From Pseudomonadota bacterium (GTDB lineage Bacteria; Pseudomonadota; Alphaproteobacteria; Sphingomonadales; Sphingomonadaceae), in contig JAJZTH010000008.1 of the NCBI GenBank assembly GCA_021849075.1, forward strand, positions 1-64,000: a stretch of 64,000 nucleotides of DNA, read 5' to 3'. Under the pieces are notes generated by a model, which saw nothing but the letters and a program-made list of their open reading frames with translations, had not been told where the DNA came from and did no database searches. This document shows positions 25,669-34,068 of this stretch, in pieces. The position numbers and the translations under genes are program-made. How positions within the stretch are numbered: position 1 is the first letter of the stretch; every line of letters begins with the position of its first letter.

Positions 25669-26139
25669 TCAGAGCGCGACTTCGGCGTGCTTGCCCTTCA
25701 TCTCTTCGCGCACATCGCCGCCGAACAGCTTTTTGAACACGCCGCCGATCGACATGTCCGCGCGCCAGATTTCGGCGGTGCCAAGATCAAAACGCAGCAT
25801 CAGCAAATTGGGATCGTTCCGGCCGCCCGGATACCAGGATTCGACTTCCTTTGACCAGTGGCGATCAATCACGGCCGGATCATGCTCGGGTGCCAGAGTC
25901 CCTTCTATGCAGGCGAACAGATAATGGTCCTTCGCCATATATTGGGCCATGGCCGGCCCGCCAGGCGCCAGACGATTATCCTTCGTAGTGTAGAACCAGA
26001 AGCAATGGTTCGCCTTGGGGTCCAGCTGCGCCGTCATCGGCAGGCTGTGTTCGGCACCATGATGAAGCCCCACCATCAGAAAGGGACTGCTCGACAATTC
26101 GGTCCAGAACCGTTCGCGAATATCGGTTTCGTTGCTCAT
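25669..26139 (-). CDS. Pyridoxamine 5'-phosphate oxidase-like (general stress protein 26 type) protein
   Basis: A 156-residue split-barrel protein of the FMN-binding PPOX superfamily. The segments RFWTELSSSPFLMVGL, FWFYTTKDNRLAP and AIDRHWSKEVESWYPGG match the general-stress branch (COG3871). Such proteins bind flavin and are often induced by stress; activity is not known. The gene is divergent from the Nfu gene with 88 bases between the two start codons, where both promoters must lie. Confidence 0.8.
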   Translation of the reverse strand: MSNETDIRERFWTELSSSPFLMVGLHHGAEHSLPMTAQLDPKANHCFWFYTTKDNRLAPGGPAMAQYMAKDHYLFACIEGTLAPEHDPAVIDRHWSKEVESWYPGGRNDPNLLMLRFDLGTAEIWRADMSIGGVFKKLFGGDVREEMKGKHAEVAL

Positions 26140-26227
26140 CTTCCTGTCTCCTTTCGACTTTTCCTTTCAATCGACGGTTCCGCATGAAGTTCCCGAACCG
26201 CTTGATCTTGGGCGTGCAAATCGCCAC

Positions 26228-26812
26228 ATGCGCATCATGCTGATCGAAACCGAACTGACGCCCAATCCGGCGACCATCAAATTCCTGCCCGGCCGTGAGG
26301 TCATGGGCGCAGGCACCCGCGATTTCGCGACGCCCGAGGAAGCCGAAGCGTCCCCACTGGCGGACGCTCTGTTCAGGCTGGGCGACGTTACCGGCGTCTT
26401 TTTCGGCAGCCATTTCGTGTCGGTCACGATCGCGCCCGGATCGGAATGGTCGGATGTGAAGCCCGATGTTCTCGCCACGCTGCTGGAGCATTTTTCGGCC
26501 AACATGCCGCTGTTCGCGCCCGGCACGGCGGCGGGCATCTCCATCCCCGCCGATGCCGAACATTTTGCCGATGACCCGGAAGACGCCGAAATCATCGAGC
26601 AGATTCGCGACCTGATCGACACCCGCGTCCGCCCCGCCGTCGCCAATGACGGCGGCGACATCATCTATCGCGGCTTCGACAAGGGCACCGTCTATCTTCA
26701 GATGCAGGGCGCCTGCTCGGGCTGCCCCTCTTCCTCCGCGACGCTCAAGAACGGCATCGAGCAATTGCTTAAACATTATGTGCCCGAAGTAACCGAAGTC
26801 CGCGCGGTTTGA
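26228..26812 (+). CDS. NifU-family (Nfu) iron-sulfur cluster carrier
   Basis: A 194-residue Fe-S scaffold/carrier. The N-terminal Nfu_N domain (residues 1-90) begins MRIMLIETELTPNPATIKFLPG; the C-terminal NifU domain has the cluster-binding CXXC in GACSGCPSSSATLKNGIEQLL near residue 160. It takes Fe-S clusters to target enzymes under stress. The ATG at 26228 matches the conserved N terminus; an upstream frame extends to 26132 but has no support. The gene stands alone. Confidence 0.9.
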   Translation: MRIMLIETELTPNPATIKFLPGREVMGAGTRDFATPEEAEASPLADALFRLGDVTGVFFGSHFVSVTIAPGSEWSDVKPDVLATLLEHFSANMPLFAPGTAAGISIPADAEHFADDPEDAEIIEQIRDLIDTRVRPAVANDGGDIIYRGFDKGTVYLQMQGACSGCPSSSATLKNGIEQLLKHYVPEVTEVRAV

Positions 26813-26899
26813 GCGCCAATCGAATATTTGGCAAATCGCGACGGATCGACTAACCCGCAGGGGAATCCGCATCTGGCGGATGCTTGATGGGAGTATCGC

Positions 26900-27526
26900 T
26901 TGCGCCTTCTGGTGATCGACACCGCCACTCAGGCCCTGTCCGTTGCACTGCTGGAAGATGGCGCACCGATCGGCCAGTTCCATGACGTCGTCGGACGCGG
27001 CCATGCCGAAGCATTGCTGCCCGCCATCGCCGCGCTTCCCGACGGCGGAAAGGCCGACGCGATCGCCGTGGATGTGGGACCGGGCAGTTTTACCGGCGTG
27101 CGCATCGGCATCGCCGCCGCGCGCGCGCTCGCCCTCGCCTGGTCCGTGCCGCTGCATGGCTATAGCGCGCCGTCGCTGATCGCGGCCATGGCCGCGCGGC
27201 AGCATCAGGGCGGGCCGATCGCCGTCACCATCACGGGCGGCCATGGCGAACTATTCTGGCAATGTTTCGATGAGGATGGGCGCACCATAACCAGCGCCGT
27301 GGCTTCGACCCCCATCGCCGCGCTCGCGCAGCAGATGGAGGCGGAGACTTTTTATGGAACAGGCGCCGAAGCGCTGGTCACGGCGCGCGGCGCGGGCGTG
27401 GCGGTGACGCTATATCCCGATGCTGCCGCCTATCCGCTGATAGCCGACCTGCCTCCCCTGCCGCCCAGCCCCATTTATGGTCGCGGCGCAGACGCCAAGA
27501 CCATGGCGGAGCGCGCCGCATCGTGA
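26900..27526 (+). CDS. tsaB: tRNA threonylcarbamoyladenosine biosynthesis protein TsaB
   Basis: A 208-residue ASKHA-fold protein needed, with TsaD and TsaE, for the t6A modification of tRNA. The motif LVIDTATQALSVALLEDG at the N terminus and VGPGSFTGVRIGIAAARALA near residue 60 are diagnostic. The TTG at 26900 is used because no ATG or GTG gives the conserved first strand and GGGAG lies upstream. The stop overlaps the rimI start (GTGA), so it is an operon with rimI, a common arrangement. Confidence 0.93.
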   Translation: MRLLVIDTATQALSVALLEDGAPIGQFHDVVGRGHAEALLPAIAALPDGGKADAIAVDVGPGSFTGVRIGIAAARALALAWSVPLHGYSAPSLIAAMAARQHQGGPIAVTITGGHGELFWQCFDEDGRTITSAVASTPIAALAQQMEAETFYGTGAEALVTARGAGVAVTLYPDAAAYPLIADLPPLPPSPIYGRGADAKTMAERAAS

Positions 27527-28002
27527 TGCCGGGCATCGACCTCGACACCTATGAACAGGGTGATCGCAACGCATTGGCTGATGCGATGGATGTTATGGTT
27601 CGCGCCTTCGATCCCGCATTCGGCGAAGCCTGGACCCTGCCGCAGCTATCGGGCGTGATGCTGATGCCCGGCACATGGCTGACGGTGGCACGACTTGATG
27701 CGATGCCGCTTGGCTTCGCACTGGTGCGGTCGGTTCTGGACGAATGCGAATTGCTGCTGCTGGCCGTTGCGCCTTTGTGGCGGGGCCGCGGCGTGGGCGA
27801 AGCGCTGCTGCGTGACAGCCTGCGCACCGCCCGACGCAAGGGCATTACATCCATGAACCTGGAAGTTCGCTCTACGAACAACGCAATCAAACTCTATGAA
27901 AAAACAGGGTTTGAATTCGTCCATCGACGCCCCGGTTACTATCGCGGGAATGATGGTCAACTATATGATGCCCTGAGTTTCCGCCTGGATATGCTGGCCT
28001 GA
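27523..28002 (+). CDS. rimI: Ribosomal-protein-alanine N-acetyltransferase
   Basis: A 159-residue GNAT-fold enzyme that acetylates the N terminus of ribosomal protein S18. The acetyl-CoA loop is seen as VAPLWRGRGVGEALLRDSL, followed by MNLEVRSTNNAIKLYEKTGFEFVHRRPGYY, typical of RimI. GTG at 27523 or ATG at 27526 may start it; both overlap the tsaB stop. Coupled expression with tsaB is expected. Confidence 0.9.
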   Translation: MMPGIDLDTYEQGDRNALADAMDVMVRAFDPAFGEAWTLPQLSGVMLMPGTWLTVARLDAMPLGFALVRSVLDECELLLLAVAPLWRGRGVGEALLRDSLRTARRKGITSMNLEVRSTNNAIKLYEKTGFEFVHRRPGYYRGNDGQLYDALSFRLDMLA

Positions 28003-28115
28003 TACAATAAGGTCTTGCGTAATTCTGCGTCAGGGTCTAGCGAACACGTACCGCTCCTGAAATAAATTTCCTAGGGCGGGTCGCACCAAATATAGCCTTC
28101 GTAGGAAACAGGAAA

Positions 28116-28538
28116 ATGGAAATCGAATCGGCTCAGAACGAGCTGCTCATTACTTTGACGTCCGACATCGTTGCCGCGCACGTCTCCAATAACAGCGTCG
28201 CCGTATCCGACGTATCCTCGCTGATCCAGAATGTGCATGCCGCGCTTTCGGGCCTGAGCCAGCCGGCGCCGACGCCTGAAGTCAAGCTGGAGCCGGCCGT
28301 GTCGGTGCGCGCTTCGATCAAGCCGGATTACATCATCTGTCTGGAAGACGGCAAAAAGCTGAAGATGCTCAAGCGCCACCTGATGACTCATTATCAGATG
28401 ACGCCGGAAGATTATCGCGCCAAGTGGGGCCTGCCGGCCGACTATCCGATGGTCGCCCCCAACTATGCCGAACAGCGCCGCAGCCTGGCGAAGAAGATCG
28501 GCCTGGGCACCCAGCGTCGCCGCACCCGCGGCAAGTAA
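28116..28538 (+). CDS. MucR/Ros-family transcriptional regulator
   Basis: A 140-residue regulator with the Ros/MucR zinc-finger region in its second half: IICLEDGKKLKMLKRHL, then MTHYQMTPEDYRAKWGLP, near residues 75-105. This branch has a single cysteine and two histidines at the finger, as many MucR proteins do. Members bind AT-rich DNA, act as global repressors or silencers, and often repress themselves. The 113-bp leader upstream has AT-rich patches suited to autoregulation. A strong terminator follows the gene. Confidence 0.9.
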   Translation: MEIESAQNELLITLTSDIVAAHVSNNSVAVSDVSSLIQNVHAALSGLSQPAPTPEVKLEPAVSVRASIKPDYIICLEDGKKLKMLKRHLMTHYQMTPEDYRAKWGLPADYPMVAPNYAEQRRSLAKKIGLGTQRRRTRGK

Positions 28539-28578
28539 AGCGTCGCCCACCGGCGCCCTTTGCCGGTGCCGTTTGAAG

Positions 28579-28607
28579 AAAGGGGCGCGTCGCCGACGCG
28601 CCCCTTT
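28579..28607 (+). terminator. Rho-independent terminator after the MucR-type gene
   Basis: AAAGGGGCGCGTCG pairs with CGACGCGCCCCTTT across a minimal loop, with flanking A and T residues. It lies about 40 bases after the stop of the MucR-type gene and ahead of fur, so it separates the two transcripts. Confidence 0.75.
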
Positions 28608-28672
28608 CCTGTTGGGGCAAAAGCCGCTAGGCTTTGCCCGATTTTTCGCCAAAAGCCATTAAGCGAGCCTGC

Positions 28673-29095
28673 ATGAACCGCAAAATCGACGTCGAAGCCC
28701 TGTGCCATGAAAAGGGTTTGCGTATCACCGAACAACGCCGCGTGATCGCCCAGGTGCTCAGCGACGCCACCGACCATCCCGATGTCGAGGAACTGCATCG
28801 CCGTTCCGCGGCCATCGATCCGGGCATTTCCATCGCGACCGTCTATCGCACCGTGCGCCTGTTCGAAGAAGCCGGCATATTGGAGCGCCATGACTTCGGC
28901 GACGGCCGCGCCCGGTACGAAGCCGCCCCGGAATCGCATCACGACCATCTGATCGATGTCGAAACCGGCAATGTGATCGAATTTGTCGATCCCGAACTGG
29001 AATTGCTGCAAAAGCAGATCGCCGAGAAACTGGGCTTCCGTCTGGTCGATCATCGCATGGAACTGTACGGCGTCGCGCTCGAACGCAAGAACTGA
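28673..29095 (+). CDS. fur: Ferric uptake regulator family protein (Fur)
   Basis: A 140-residue metalloregulator. The winged helix contains GLRITEQRRVIAQVLSD, HPDVEELHRR and SIATVYRTVRLFEEAG; the C-terminal metal-binding part has HHDHLIDVETGNVIEFVDPE. The CXXC pairs found in E. coli Fur for structural zinc are absent, as in many alphaproteobacterial Fur/Mur proteins, so it may respond to iron or manganese. The ATG at 28673 gives the standard length. Followed after six bases by the acyltransferase gene. Confidence 0.9.
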   Translation: MNRKIDVEALCHEKGLRITEQRRVIAQVLSDATDHPDVEELHRRSAAIDPGISIATVYRTVRLFEEAGILERHDFGDGRARYEAAPESHHDHLIDVETGNVIEFVDPELELLQKQIAEKLGFRLVDHRMELYGVALERKN

Positions 29096-29101
29096 CCTGC
29101 C

Positions 29102-29860
29102 TTGGCCAGCCTCCGTCGTCTGTTGCGGATCGGGGGGCTGGCCGGCAGCCTGCTGCTCTGCCTGATCCCGCATCTGCTCTGGCGCCTTGCGCGCCGCCCC
29201 TCTCCATGGCCACGCCATTTCCTCGCGCTCGCCGCCCGATCGGTGGGCGCGCAGGTTCGCATTGAAGGCCGGCCGCATGATGGCGACATGGTCCTGCTCG
29301 CCAACCATGTCAGCTGGATCGACATATTGGCGCTGGGCGGCGCGACCGGCGCAGCCTTCGTCTCCCATGATGGCGTCGCCCGCTGGCCGGTGATCGGCTG
29401 GCTCGCGGCGCAGAACAACACTCTGTTCGTCTCGCGCGAGCGGCGCGGCGCGTTGTCGGGGCAGATCGATGCGTTGCGCAGCGCGCTGCTGGGGCATCAG
29501 CCGGTTGCGCTCTTTCCCGAAGGCACGACCAGCGATGGCATGGGCCTGCTCCCTTTCAAGCCATCTCTGCTGGCCGTACTGCTACCCCCGCCGCGTGCCG
29601 TGATGATCCAACCGGTGCATATCGATTATGGCGCGGACGCATCCGCCATCGCCTGGCATGGGGAAGAGCCGGCCGGCGCCAATGCAATGCGGCTGCTGGC
29701 TCGCAAGGGCGCCCTGCCCGTCACGCTGCGTTTTCTGGAGCCGTTCGACCCCGCCTCATGCGCTGATCGCAAGGTGATTGCCGCCACAGCGCGCGATCGG
29801 ATAGCCCAAAGCATCATCCTGCATCAGAACCCTTCCGCTTCGCCTTTGCCGCCTGTATAG
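29102..29860 (+). CDS. plsC: 1-acyl-sn-glycerol-3-phosphate acyltransferase (PlsC family)
   Basis: A 252-residue membrane-associated acyltransferase for phospholipid synthesis. The catalytic HX4D motif is NHVSWIDILALGG near residue 73, and the second block EGTTSDGMGLLPFKPSL near residue 140 is the glycerol-phosphate binding region. A hydrophobic stretch at the N terminus (GLAGSLLLCLIPHLLW) anchors it. The TTG start at 29102 is close behind fur and implies coupled transcription. PlsC versus another lysophospholipid acyltransferase is not decided. Confidence 0.85.
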   Translation: MASLRRLLRIGGLAGSLLLCLIPHLLWRLARRPSPWPRHFLALAARSVGAQVRIEGRPHDGDMVLLANHVSWIDILALGGATGAAFVSHDGVARWPVIGWLAAQNNTLFVSRERRGALSGQIDALRSALLGHQPVALFPEGTTSDGMGLLPFKPSLLAVLLPPPRAVMIQPVHIDYGADASAIAWHGEEPAGANAMRLLARKGALPVTLRFLEPFDPASCADRKVIAATARDRIAQSIILHQNPSASPLPPV

Positions 29861-29869
29861 CTGGACCGC

Positions 29870-31219
29870 ATGAATCGTAACGACGCCCAAAAGACTCCAG
29901 CGACCTTCCACGTCAAATCCTTCGGCTGCCAGATGAACGTCTATGATGGCGAGCGCATGGCCGAAATGCTGGGCACCCAGGGCATGACCGCCGCAGCGGA
30001 CGGCGCAGACGCCGATCTGGTCATCCTTAACACCTGTCACATTCGCGAAAAGGCGGTGGACAAAGTCTATTCCGACATTGGCCGCATGGTGCGCGATGAC
30101 GGCAGCCGCCCGATGATCGCCGTCGCCGGCTGCGTCGCGCAGGCCGAGGGCAGCGAAATTCAGCGGCGCGCGCGCAATGTCGACATCGTCGTCGGCCCGC
30201 AAGCCTATCATCGCCTGCCCGACCTGATCGAAAAGGTCGGCCGTGGCGAGACTGCGGTCGACACCGACATGCCGCTCGCCTCCAAATTCGGCGCTCTTCC
30301 GGCCCGTACCAAGCAGGCGCGGCCCACCGCCTTCCTGACGATCATGGAAGGCTGCGACAAATTCTGCACCTATTGCGTGGTGCCCTATACGCGCGGCGCG
30401 GAAATCAGCCGCAGCTGGAGCGCGATCATCGACGAGGCCAAGGCGCTGGTCGATGGCGGGGTGCGCGAAATCACGCTGCTGGGCCAGAATGTCAACGCCT
30501 GGACCGGTGAGGATGACAAGGGCCGGATGCAGGGCATGGACGGCCTGGCGCGCGAACTGGCGAAGATTTCGGACCTGAAGCGCATTCGCTACACCACCAG
30601 CCATCCCAACGACATGAGCGACGGCCTGATCGCCGCCCATGGCGACGAACCCAAGCTGATGCCCTTCCTGCATCTGCCGGTGCAGGCGGGCAATGACCGC
30701 ATCCTGAAAGCCATGAACCGCAGCCATAGCGTGGACAGCTATCTGCGCATCATCGAACGGGTGCGCGAAGCGCGGCCGGACATTGCGCTGTCGGGCGACT
30801 TCATCGTCGGATTCCCGGGCGAAACCGACGCGGAATTCGAAGACACGCTGAAAATCGTCGAGCAGGTGCGCTATGCGCAATGCTATTCCTTCAAATATAG
30901 CCCGCGTCCCGGCACGCCGGCCGCCGACATGGATCATCAGATCCCGATGGCGGTGATGGACGAACGGCTCGCCCGGCTTCAGGCGCTGATCAACCGCCAT
31001 CAGGTGGAATTCAACGCGGCCACCGTCGGCCGCACCACCGACATTCTTCTTGAGCGCAAGGGCCGCTATCCCGGCCAGCTCATCGGCAAATCGCCCTGGC
31101 TCCAGTCGGTCGTCGTGACCGCGCCGGACCTGTCCATCGGCGATATGGTAGACGTCGACATCATCAGCGCCGGCCCGAATAGCCTGGCCGGCGAACTCAG
31201 TAGGAGGAAGGCCGCTTGA
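29870..31219 (+). CDS. miaB: tRNA-2-methylthio-N6-dimethylallyladenosine synthase
   Basis: A 449-residue radical-SAM methylthiotransferase that adds a methylthio group to i6A37 of tRNAs. The UPF0004 N-terminal domain starts with FHVKSFGCQMNVYDGERMAE and carries three cluster cysteines; the radical-SAM cluster is EGCDKFCTYCVVPYTRG (CX3CX2C); a TRAM domain ends the protein. Nine bases separate it from the acyltransferase gene. In many alphaproteobacteria miaB is followed by phoH and ybeY, as here. Confidence 0.95.
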   Translation: MNRNDAQKTPATFHVKSFGCQMNVYDGERMAEMLGTQGMTAAADGADADLVILNTCHIREKAVDKVYSDIGRMVRDDGSRPMIAVAGCVAQAEGSEIQRRARNVDIVVGPQAYHRLPDLIEKVGRGETAVDTDMPLASKFGALPARTKQARPTAFLTIMEGCDKFCTYCVVPYTRGAEISRSWSAIIDEAKALVDGGVREITLLGQNVNAWTGEDDKGRMQGMDGLARELAKISDLKRIRYTTSHPNDMSDGLIAAHGDEPKLMPFLHLPVQAGNDRILKAMNRSHSVDSYLRIIERVREARPDIALSGDFIVGFPGETDAEFEDTLKIVEQVRYAQCYSFKYSPRPGTPAADMDHQIPMAVMDERLARLQALINRHQVEFNAATVGRTTDILLERKGRYPGQLIGKSPWLQSVVVTAPDLSIGDMVDVDIISAGPNSLAGELSRRKAA

Positions 31220-31227
31220 ACCAAAGC

Positions 31228-31304
31228 CTCGTCAATCCCGCCATGACGGGAACCCCAATCCCCCGAACCCGGCTGCGAACCAGCCCATTGAGGGGAATGA
31301 CGAG
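31228..31304. repeat. Imperfect inverted repeat between miaB and phoH
   Basis: Outer arms CTCGTCA (31228-31234) and TGACGAG (31298-31304) with further partial pairing inside, plus an inner stem TCCCG/CGGGA. It looks like one of the dispersed palindromes of this genome, although less perfect than those at 33936 and 39927. Confidence 0.35.
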
Positions 31305-31320
31305 CGAGGGAGGCTGCTGA

Positions 31321-32325
31321 ATGTCGAAGAAACCCAATCAGAATAACCGCGTCGATGTGACCGAACGCGCGCGGCTGGAAGTCACGTTCGACCGGCCGCA
31401 TCTGCTGACCACATTGTTCGGTCAATATGACCGCAATCTGGTCGCGATCGAAAATCGCCTGGGCGTCTATATCGCTGCACGCGGCAACAAATTGCAGATC
31501 GAGGGCGAGGCCGAAGCCGCCGCCCGCGCCCGCGACGTGATGACCGGTCTCTACAACCGCATCGTCGCCGGGCAGGAAATCGACACCGGCGCAGTCGAGG
31601 CCGTTATCGCCATGTCGTCCGAACCGACGCTGGACGGCATCATCCGCAGCGACGTCGCCGAACCGCCCAAGGTGATGATCCGCACCCGCAAGAAGACGAT
31701 CGTCCCGCGCTCCGCCACGCAGGTCGCCTATATGGAGGCGCTCAACCGGAACGACATCATCTTCGCGCTCGGCCCGGCAGGCACCGGCAAAACCTATCTG
31801 GCGGTGGCGCAGGCGGTCAGCCAGCTTATCACCGGCAGCGTCGATCGGCTGATCCTGTCCCGCCCGGCGGTGGAAGCGGGTGAAAAACTGGGCTTCCTGC
31901 CCGGCGACATGAAGGAGAAGGTCGATCCCTATCTCCGCCCGATCTACGACGCGCTGCACGATACGCTGCCGGCCGAACAGGTCGAACGGCGGATCGCAAG
32001 CGGCGAGATCGAAATCGCGCCCCTCGCCTTCATGCGCGGGCGCACGCTGGCCAACGCCTTCATCGTGCTGGACGAAGCGCAGAACACCACCATCGCCCAG
32101 ATGAAGATGTTCCTGACGCGCTTCGGTGAAGGCAGCCGCATGGTCATTTGCGGCGACCCAAAACAGGTCGATTTGCCGCAGCCGGGCATATCCGGCCTGG
32201 CCGATGCGGTGGCGCGGCTGGACGGCGTGGAGGGCATCGCCATGGTGCCCTTTGGCATTGGCGACGTCGTGCGCCATCCAGTGGTCGGCCGGATCGTTCA
32301 GGCTTATGAGGGGCCGGATGCGTGA
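31321..32325 (+). CDS. phoH: PhoH-family ATPase
   Basis: A 334-residue P-loop ATPase linked to RNA metabolism. The Walker A is GPAGTGKTYLAVAQAV near residue 155, the Walker B is IVLDEAQNTTIAQMKMFLTR, and the signature KQVDLPQPGISGLADAV follows near residue 275. The N-terminal third resembles a KH-like or RNA-binding region. It sits between miaB and ybeY, the usual neighbourhood in alphaproteobacteria, and probably acts with YbeY in RNA quality control. Confidence 0.93.
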   Translation: MSKKPNQNNRVDVTERARLEVTFDRPHLLTTLFGQYDRNLVAIENRLGVYIAARGNKLQIEGEAEAAARARDVMTGLYNRIVAGQEIDTGAVEAVIAMSSEPTLDGIIRSDVAEPPKVMIRTRKKTIVPRSATQVAYMEALNRNDIIFALGPAGTGKTYLAVAQAVSQLITGSVDRLILSRPAVEAGEKLGFLPGDMKEKVDPYLRPIYDALHDTLPAEQVERRIASGEIEIAPLAFMRGRTLANAFIVLDEAQNTTIAQMKMFLTRFGEGSRMVICGDPKQVDLPQPGISGLADAVARLDGVEGIAMVPFGIGDVVRHPVVGRIVQAYEGPDA

Positions 32326-32346
32326 CCCCAGCGGAAAGTATGTTGC

Positions 32347-32856
32347 ATGATTGAAGTCGCCGTCCTCCATGAAGAAGGCTGGCCGGGAACGGACTGGGAG
32401 ATGCTGGCCCAGCGCGCGGTGGCGACGGCCATCGCGCACAGCCCCTATGCCGCCTTCGCGACCGACCAGACACTGTACGAAGTCGCGGTCAAGCTGACGT
32501 CGGATGAGGAGGTCCACAGCCTCAACCGCGCCTATCGCGACAAGGACAAGCCGACCAACGTCCTGTCCTTCCCGATGGTGCAGGAAGATTTGCTGGAAGT
32601 GACCGCGAACACCGACGATGGCGAGGTGTTGCTGGGCGACATCGTGCTGGCGGAGGGAGTCTGTGTCGCCGAAGCCGCGGAAAAGGGCATTTCCGTGGCC
32701 GATCATGCCACGCATCTGATCGTCCATGGGACTTTTCATTTGCTTGGATATGACCATATGGACGACAATGAAGCCGAAGCGATGGAAGCGCTGGAGATTG
32801 CAGCGCTTCTGAGCATGGGTTTATCCGATCCCTATGGGGATCGGGAAGCCATTTGA
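32347..32856 (+). CDS. ybeY: Endoribonuclease YbeY (rRNA maturation factor)
   Basis: A 169-residue single-metal endoribonuclease for 16S rRNA 3' end maturation and ribosome quality control. The catalytic zinc site is HGTFHLLGYDHMDD (HX3HX5H) near residue 126, with the helix LNRAYRDKDKPTNVLSFP earlier. It begins 21 bases after phoH. Length is usual. Confidence 0.95.
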   Translation: MIEVAVLHEEGWPGTDWEMLAQRAVATAIAHSPYAAFATDQTLYEVAVKLTSDEEVHSLNRAYRDKDKPTNVLSFPMVQEDLLEVTANTDDGEVLLGDIVLAEGVCVAEAAEKGISVADHATHLIVHGTFHLLGYDHMDDNEAEAMEALEIAALLSMGLSDPYGDREAI

Positions 32857-32860
32857 TGGT

Positions 32861-32906
32861 CGCATTTTCCGGGCCGGCGGGTGATCCGACCGCCCCGGAA
32901 AATGCG
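32861..32906. terminator. 13-bp hairpin between ybeY and the CorC-like gene
   Basis: CGCATTTTCCGGG (32861-32873) pairs exactly with CCCGGAAAATGCG (32894-32906). No run of T follows on the plus strand. It could attenuate transcription into the next gene or stabilise the upstream mRNA. Confidence 0.45.
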
Positions 32907-32929
32907 CGAACAGGGGATTGAGACGCACA

Positions 32930-33865
32930 ATGGCTGAAGGCAGCCCGAAGGACAGCACCACTTCGAAAGAGGCGGACAGTAGCAGCGAGGGCGGCTTATG
33001 GAGCGGCATCAAGTCGCTCCTGTTCGGCGAGAATGAAGAAACCAGCCTCCGCAAGGAACTGGAAGAAGCGCTCGACGAATATGATGAGGATGATCAGGAC
33101 GAAAGCCCGCCGGCAAAGGGCGACCTGTCCGCGATAGAGCGGCAGATGGTGCGCAACCTGCTGCATTTTTCTGAACATACGGTCGATGACGTTGCCGTCC
33201 CCCGTTCCGACATTATCGCGATCGAGGAGAAGGCGAGCTTCGCTGATCTTGCCGCCCTGTTCGCCGAGGCAGGCCATAGCCGCATCCCGGTCTATCGCGA
33301 CAATCTCGACACCATCGTCGGCATGATCCACATTCGCGACGCCTTCGCCATTTTGGCCGGCAAGGCGCCGGTGCCCGAAACGCTGGAGCCGCTGATCCGC
33401 CAGCCGCTCTATGTCCCCGAAAGCATGGGCGCGCTGGACCTGCTCGCCGAAATGCGCGCCAAGCGCACCCACCTGGCGATCGTGCTGGACGAATATTCGG
33501 GGACGGAAGGACTTTTGACCTTCGAAGATCTGGTCGAGGAAATCGTCGGCGAAGTCGAAGACGAGCATGACGACGCGCCCGAAGCGATGCTCGTCCCGCT
33601 CGATGGCGGCCTGTGGGAAGCCGACGCGCGCGCCGAACTGGACGATGTGGCCGAGGAAATCGATCCGAAGCTGGGCGATGTCGAAGAGGATATCGACACC
33701 CTGGGGGGCCTTGCCTTCGTGCTGGCCGGTCGGGTCCCGGAACCGGGCGAGATTGTCGAGCATGAGACAAGCGGCTGGAAGCTGGAAATCGTCGCCAGCG
33801 ATGGTCGCCGCGTCACCCGCCTGCGTCTGCATCCGCCGGTGGAGCGGGAAGAGCCGGAGGAATAA
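32930..33865 (+). CDS. CBS-domain protein of the CorC/HlyC family
   Basis: A 311-residue cytoplasmic protein with an acidic N-terminal region, a pair of CBS domains (about 100-225, for example SRIPVYRDNLDTIVGMIHIRD and HLAIVLDEYSGTEGLLTFED) and a C-terminal transporter-associated CorC_HlyC domain (LAGRVPEPGEIVEHE, GWKLEIVASDGRRVTRLR). Often called CorC or YbeX; it is linked to magnesium/cobalt efflux or to ribosome homeostasis with YbeY. The ATG at 32930 is preferred to an in-frame start 12 bases earlier. In many genomes lnt comes next; here it does not. Confidence 0.9.
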   Translation: MAEGSPKDSTTSKEADSSSEGGLWSGIKSLLFGENEETSLRKELEEALDEYDEDDQDESPPAKGDLSAIERQMVRNLLHFSEHTVDDVAVPRSDIIAIEEKASFADLAALFAEAGHSRIPVYRDNLDTIVGMIHIRDAFAILAGKAPVPETLEPLIRQPLYVPESMGALDLLAEMRAKRTHLAIVLDEYSGTEGLLTFEDLVEEIVGEVEDEHDDAPEAMLVPLDGGLWEADARAELDDVAEEIDPKLGDVEEDIDTLGGLAFVLAGRVPEPGEIVEHETSGWKLEIVASDGRRVTRLRLHPPVEREEPEE

Positions 33866-33935
33866 TCCGGTGCTCCGGCAATTTCCTGATACAGACGCGA
33901 AATATTAAGGCAGCGCCAATAATGTTGCCGCGAAA

Positions 33936-34005
33936 CGTCATTGCGAGCGTAGCGAAGCAACCCAGCTGCGGAACCATGGATTGCTTCGCTACGCTCGCAA
34001 TGACG
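33936..34005. repeat. Dispersed palindrome, 25-bp perfect arms
   Basis: Arms at 33936-33960 and 33981-34005 are exact reverse complements (begin CGTCATTGCGAGCGTAGCGA) with a 20-base loop. The same element with one base changed in each arm is at 39927-39996. It lies between the CorC-like gene and the DUF2142 gene and could also end transcription. Confidence 0.85.
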
Positions 34006-34068
34006 ATGACTTGATTTCACGCCGTCATCTGACGGCAACGGCGGACGATGCGAAACGAACGACATTCT

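Noticed and set aside
28540..28672. Possible small RNA between the MucR-type gene and fur
   Set aside because: The structure is explained by a plain terminator hairpin; nothing more is supported.
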